Source of the DNA: an uncultured Nitrospiraceae bacterium
Lineage (GTDB): Bacteria > Nitrospirota > Thermodesulfovibrionia > Thermodesulfovibrionales > Dissulfurispiraceae
Length of the DNA: 64,000 bases
NCBI GenBank assembly: GCA_903822005.1
Contig: CAIJNL010000048.1
Span: 1-64,000, forward strand
Direction: 5' to 3'
Shown here piece by piece: positions 62,345 to 64,000 of this stretch. A model generated the notes under the pieces. It was not told where the DNA came from. It saw only the letters and a program-made list of their open reading frames with translations, and made no database searches. The position numbers were made by a program, and so were the translations under genes. Within the stretch, counting starts at the first letter, position 1. Every line of letters begins with the position of its first letter.

Positions 62345-63643
62345 TTAGACATCAAGCGCCAGCACATTCCAGGCGCGGCAGCCGGGACATCTGCCTGACC
62401 AGTCGGGAGAAGTATACCCGCACGTCCCGCACTTGAAGATTATCCCTTTTGAACGCATCATATCGGAAGCCATCCTGAGCTCATCAATCGCCCTGCCGGT
62501 CTGGTTGCGCTTGCTGTAAAGCTCTGCCTTGATGGCATGCAGTTCGGGATTAGGGTAGGAGCCGGCATCAATCGCTTCGAGCGTCTCGATGGCGTCATCC
62601 ACCATAACAAGCCTCGCGTACAGTTTGCCGAGCATAAACCTCAGTCCCTTGTCACGAGGCGCTTTCGAGATAGCATTCTGATATATGCGAAGCAGTCTGC
62701 CGGGCTCGTCCTCGGCTATCAGCAGGTCCTCAAGCCGGGCCAGAATCACGTTCGAATGGAGGGTATCATAGCTCTTTTCGAGAAAATTGATGGCCTCCTC
62801 GTTTTCCCTTTTGGCCACCATCACCTCGGCGAGCGCCAGATAAGCGGGCAGAAACCCGGCATCCATTTTTATGACGTTCCGAAAGGCCTTTTCGGCCTTT
62901 TCTATATCTCCGCTTTCGAGGCTGGCCCTGCCGTATTCATAGTTAAAACCGATATGTTTATTTTCTTCCTTCTTTTTTTCGCGGTCATTCTGGACGAGTT
63001 TGATGATGTTCTTTTGCAGCAGGAGAAGTTCATCCCACCTGCCCTCTTTTTCGAGCAGCGCCTGTTTCCTGCAGAGAGCGGTAAGATTGTCCGCGTCGAT
63101 ATCTATGATTTCGTCTATGACCCTCAGCGCGCTTTCGTCCTTTCCGGTCTTTTCGAGAACGCCGTCCATGGCGAGAAGGGCCAGTATGTTCTTGGGGCTG
63201 ATATCACGCGCATTCCTATAATAACCGAGGGCCGATTCATACTCTTCGTTCCTGAAAGCCAGGTCGCCGAGCCTGAGAAGAGCATCAATGTATTCAGGGT
63301 CTTCCTTCAGTATGGCATTAAGGGCCTCACGGGCCTCCTCGTCCCTGTTGCCGAGCATCGCCTTCAGCGCCCTCGCATAATAGTCCTGTATCCGGGCCTC
63401 TTTCTTCTGGCGCTTCTGGTACTGCATGGTATCGATCACGCGTTTGGTGTCGCGCACGAAGAAATAGACAAGCACAAAAAAGGCGCCGAGCACCGAGGAG
63501 AGGAGTATCAGGGCTATCTTCGAAGTCTCATATACATCATGACTGAGCGGTATCTTTACACTAACCACGTCGGTGTTCTCGATAGCGAAGAGACCGAGCG
63601 CTGCCAGGAAAATCAGTATGATGAGGATCGATATTTTACCCAT
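62345..63643 (-). CDS. LapA-LapB fusion, LPS assembly TPR protein
   Basis: A 432-aa protein. Residues 1-100: LapA (DUF1049)-like, two TM helices with IENTDVVSVKIPLS between them. Residues ~100-395: TPR repeats as in LapB. C-terminal rubredoxin-like Zn site CGTCGYTSPDWSGRCPGCRAW. In E. coli lapA and lapB are separate; here one protein. Controls LPS synthesis in known cases. Start overlaps rlmH by 1 nt (TAATG). Confidence 0.92.
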   Translation of the reverse strand: MGKISILIILIFLAALGLFAIENTDVVSVKIPLSHDVYETSKIALILLSSVLGAFFVLVYFFVRDTKRVIDTMQYQKRQKKEARIQDYYARALKAMLGNRDEEAREALNAILKEDPEYIDALLRLGDLAFRNEEYESALGYYRNARDISPKNILALLAMDGVLEKTGKDESALRVIDEIIDIDADNLTALCRKQALLEKEGRWDELLLLQKNIIKLVQNDREKKKEENKHIGFNYEYGRASLESGDIEKAEKAFRNVIKMDAGFLPAYLALAEVMVAKRENEEAINFLEKSYDTLHSNVILARLEDLLIAEDEPGRLLRIYQNAISKAPRDKGLRFMLGKLYARLVMVDDAIETLEAIDAGSYPNPELHAIKAELYSKRNQTGRAIDELRMASDMMRSKGIIFKCGTCGYTSPDWSGRCPGCRAWNVLALDV

Positions 63644-64000
63644 TAGTGATGGTACTCCTTACCCTTTAATATAGTAAAGGCACGGTAGAGCTGCTCAAGG
63701 AACAGCAGCCGCGCCATCTCGTGCGTAAGCGTCATCTTCGAAAGGGCAATGGATCCCTTCGACTTCTGCCTCACTTCATCCGATACTCCAAAGGCTCCGC
63801 CAAGAACAAATTCAACCTGTTCATTTTCCTGCAGGAAGCGGGCGAATTCCACTGAAGTATACTGCTTTCCTTTTTCGTCCAGCAGATAAAAAACATCCGC
63901 CTGCTTCAGTATCCTTTTGGCTTCGGCAGTCATGGCAGCATCCCTTGACTTGCCCCTCTCTTCCCTGATCTCAACAACTGAAAGCCTTGTCACAGGCGTC
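63643..64000 (-). CDS. rlmH: RlmH 23S rRNA methyltransferase (truncated by window)
   Basis: The N-terminal ~40 residues lie outside the window; the frame is open at 64000. It shows the SPOUT motif FVLGGAFGVSDEV and a C-terminal SKMTLTHEMARLLFLEQLYRAF, then GKEYHH. RlmH methylates pseudouridine 1915 in 23S rRNA. Confidence 0.95.
   Translation of the reverse strand, partial: TPVTRLSVVEIREERGKSRDAAMTAEAKRILKQADVFYLLDEKGKQYTSVEFARFLQENEQVEFVLGGAFGVSDEVRQKSKGSIALSKMTLTHEMARLLFLEQLYRAFTILKGKEYHH

Noticed and set aside
62537-63646. 369-aa plus-strand frame opposite the LapA-LapB gene
   Set aside because: A shadow of the minus-strand gene; no family features.

Overview
The window looks like a chromosomal segment of an anaerobic, metal-exposed Gram-negative bacterium. 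Nitrospirota (Thermodesulfovibrionia-like) or a related sulfate-reducer lineage is my best guess; this is an inference from gene content (hgcAB, a LapA-LapB fusion, an RNA-ligase-partner PIN protein, DUF1847, an MtrA homologue, FmdE, DsrE) and not from a marker gene. It falls into two parts of different character, split by a 3' fragment of a selenocysteine tRNA gene at about 32499-32570.

Left part, 1-32570: an accessory island, apparently integrated at selC. Only its right end is seen; integrase and left end lie outside. From left to right it carries a RecB-like nuclease and UvrD-like helicase with plasmid/ICE-type genes (BglII-like protein, RadC/JAB, DUF932); an ankyrin cassette; a UDG-like protein with a receiver that has lost its phospho-acceptor; a DUF2779 nuclease with a WYL regulator; a ClpP-like protease with its own tandem AAA+ ATPase; small HEAT, Cys-rich and Zn-ribbon proteins; a restriction-type nuclease; a large membrane phospho-signalling locus (18.3-26.7 kb) with Ser/Thr kinase, PP2C phosphatase and three membrane proteins that join an extracytoplasmic module (trypsin, vWA, OB-fold) to a cytoplasmic FHA domain; an SRAP protein; and an RNase J-like metallo-hydrolase paired with a PD-(D/E)XK-like protein. 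Four copies of a ~90-bp direct repeat punctuate the island. A palindrome of the form CTGCCAGA-NN-TCTGGCAG lies in front of the WYL, protease and small-protein genes and suggests one regulon.

Right part, 32570-64000: core-like genes. A cell-wall recycling operon (TPR, PilZ, NamZ-like, fused MurU/AmgK-like) is followed by ligA, then DUF1847 and DsrE proteins. A long leftward array follows: two sets of MacB/LolCDE-type ABC exporters with a LolA-like protein, a ChrA-type transporter and an outer-membrane barrel. Next come an ECF sigma/anti-sigma/Spy envelope-stress cluster with FmdE and ZraP-like proteins, a CDF metal exporter, thioredoxin/CcdA genes, an MtrA-like corrinoid protein and an ArsR-thioredoxin-DGC-permease metal operon. 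The mercury-methylation pair hgcA-hgcB comes next, with both diagnostic motifs intact. The end holds tatA, dedA, a PIN protein, a LapA-LapB fusion and rlmH.

The strongest candidates for something undescribed are the membrane kinase/phosphatase/FHA locus, the ClpP-like/AAA+ pair with its palindrome regulon, and the repeat-punctuated island architecture. hgcAB is established biology but important.
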